Source: Melioribacter sp. (GTDB lineage Bacteria > Bacteroidota > Ignavibacteria > Ignavibacteriales > Melioribacteraceae). Taken from it: a stretch of DNA of 64,000 nucleotides. Where the stretch lies: assembly GCA_003155655.1 (NCBI GenBank), contig PMDS01000037.1, positions 107,976 through 171,975 on the forward strand, written 5' to 3'. Position numbers and translations under genes: made by a program. The notes below the pieces were generated by a model. It was not told where the DNA came from, searched no databases, and worked only from the letters and a program-made list of their open reading frames with translations. Positions 63,921 through 64,000 of the stretch are shown here, one piece after another (within the stretch, counting starts at the first letter, position 1; every line of letters begins with the position of its first letter).

Positions 63921-64000
63921 TATACTTCCTTTTAGTTTTAAAGGTTGTTGGAAAAGCAAAAAATACCGCCTTAAAATTAACCCGAATTTGTCATTAGAGG

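Noticed and set aside
1..64000. CRISPR arrays, tRNA genes, IS elements, prophage or toxin-antitoxin modules
   Set aside because: I looked for spaced direct repeats, cloverleaf-like cores and transposase or integrase motifs and found none.

Overview
The window looks like chromosomal core DNA from a member of the Bacteroidota/Chlorobiota assemblage, most likely an Ignavibacteria-type bacterium. The base composition is AT-rich. Several families are typical of that group: a DUF4295-like micro-protein, the secreted 'asparagine synthetase B'-like protein, DUF2752 next to TM2, DUF3667, and bleomycin-hydrolase-type C1B peptidases with a KDSG motif. A few promoters match the Bacteroidota pattern TTTG-(about 20)-TAnnTTTG. 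Unlike many Bacteroidota, a number of genes also carry clear AGGAG-type ribosome binding sites. No rRNA, tRNA, CRISPR array, insertion sequence or prophage is visible. The lineage is inferred from protein resemblance alone.

Layout. 1-2.5 kb: 3' part of a Tsp/Prc protease, then a YbaK deacylase. 2.5-6.6 kb: a tiny DUF4295-like gene, an Nfu Fe-S carrier, a DinB-like protein, a degenerate fragment, RsmI and ProS. 6.8-9.9 kb: RidA, an alpha/beta hydrolase, a PLP decarboxylase and a DUF2200 gene with a broken start. 9.9-10.3 kb: two related long hairpin repeats. 10.3-12.3 kb: cysE-cysK, preceded by a short ORF that ends in six consecutive Cys codons. 12.4-16.5 kb: a FadL-like porin, a cold-shock protein, DUF2752/TM2 membrane proteins, a 2H phosphoesterase, DinB and MgsA. 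16.5-27.4 kb: an unusual density of exported hydrolases (C1B, trypsin-like lipoprotein, M61, class C serine hydrolase, amidase, M23). 27.4-30.3 kb: a 972-residue TPR/beta-barrel protein. 30.6-34.1 kb: nucleotidyltransferase-metK-ahcY with a structured 5' leader. 34-43 kb: DUF3667, a GATase-like secreted protein, FAH, FmdB-like, a two-component system, a B12/radical SAM protein, an M49 peptidase and an ArsC-like protein. 43.4-50.4 kb: a HAD protein, then a TetR/TolC/MFP/RND efflux operon. 50.7-56 kb: an M16 peptidase pair and a second M61-like peptidase. 56-58.4 kb: an ECF sigma/anti-sigma/lipoprotein operon. 58.5-64 kb: GlyS, a cupin, a BPL_N lipoprotein, an isochorismatase and a DUF47-Pit phosphate transport pair.

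How the genes work together. Sulfur and one-carbon metabolism appear twice: cysE-cysK makes cysteine, and metK-ahcY runs the SAM/SAH cycle. Both sit behind 5' regions that look regulatory. The many exported peptidases (S41, C1B, M61 twice, M16 twice, M49, M23, trypsin-like) suggest a peptide-scavenging lifestyle. The most interesting undescribed element is the oligo-cysteine leader ORF upstream of cysE, a candidate cysteine-sensing attenuation or stalling peptide. Two genes, DUF2200 and glyS, have anomalous starts.
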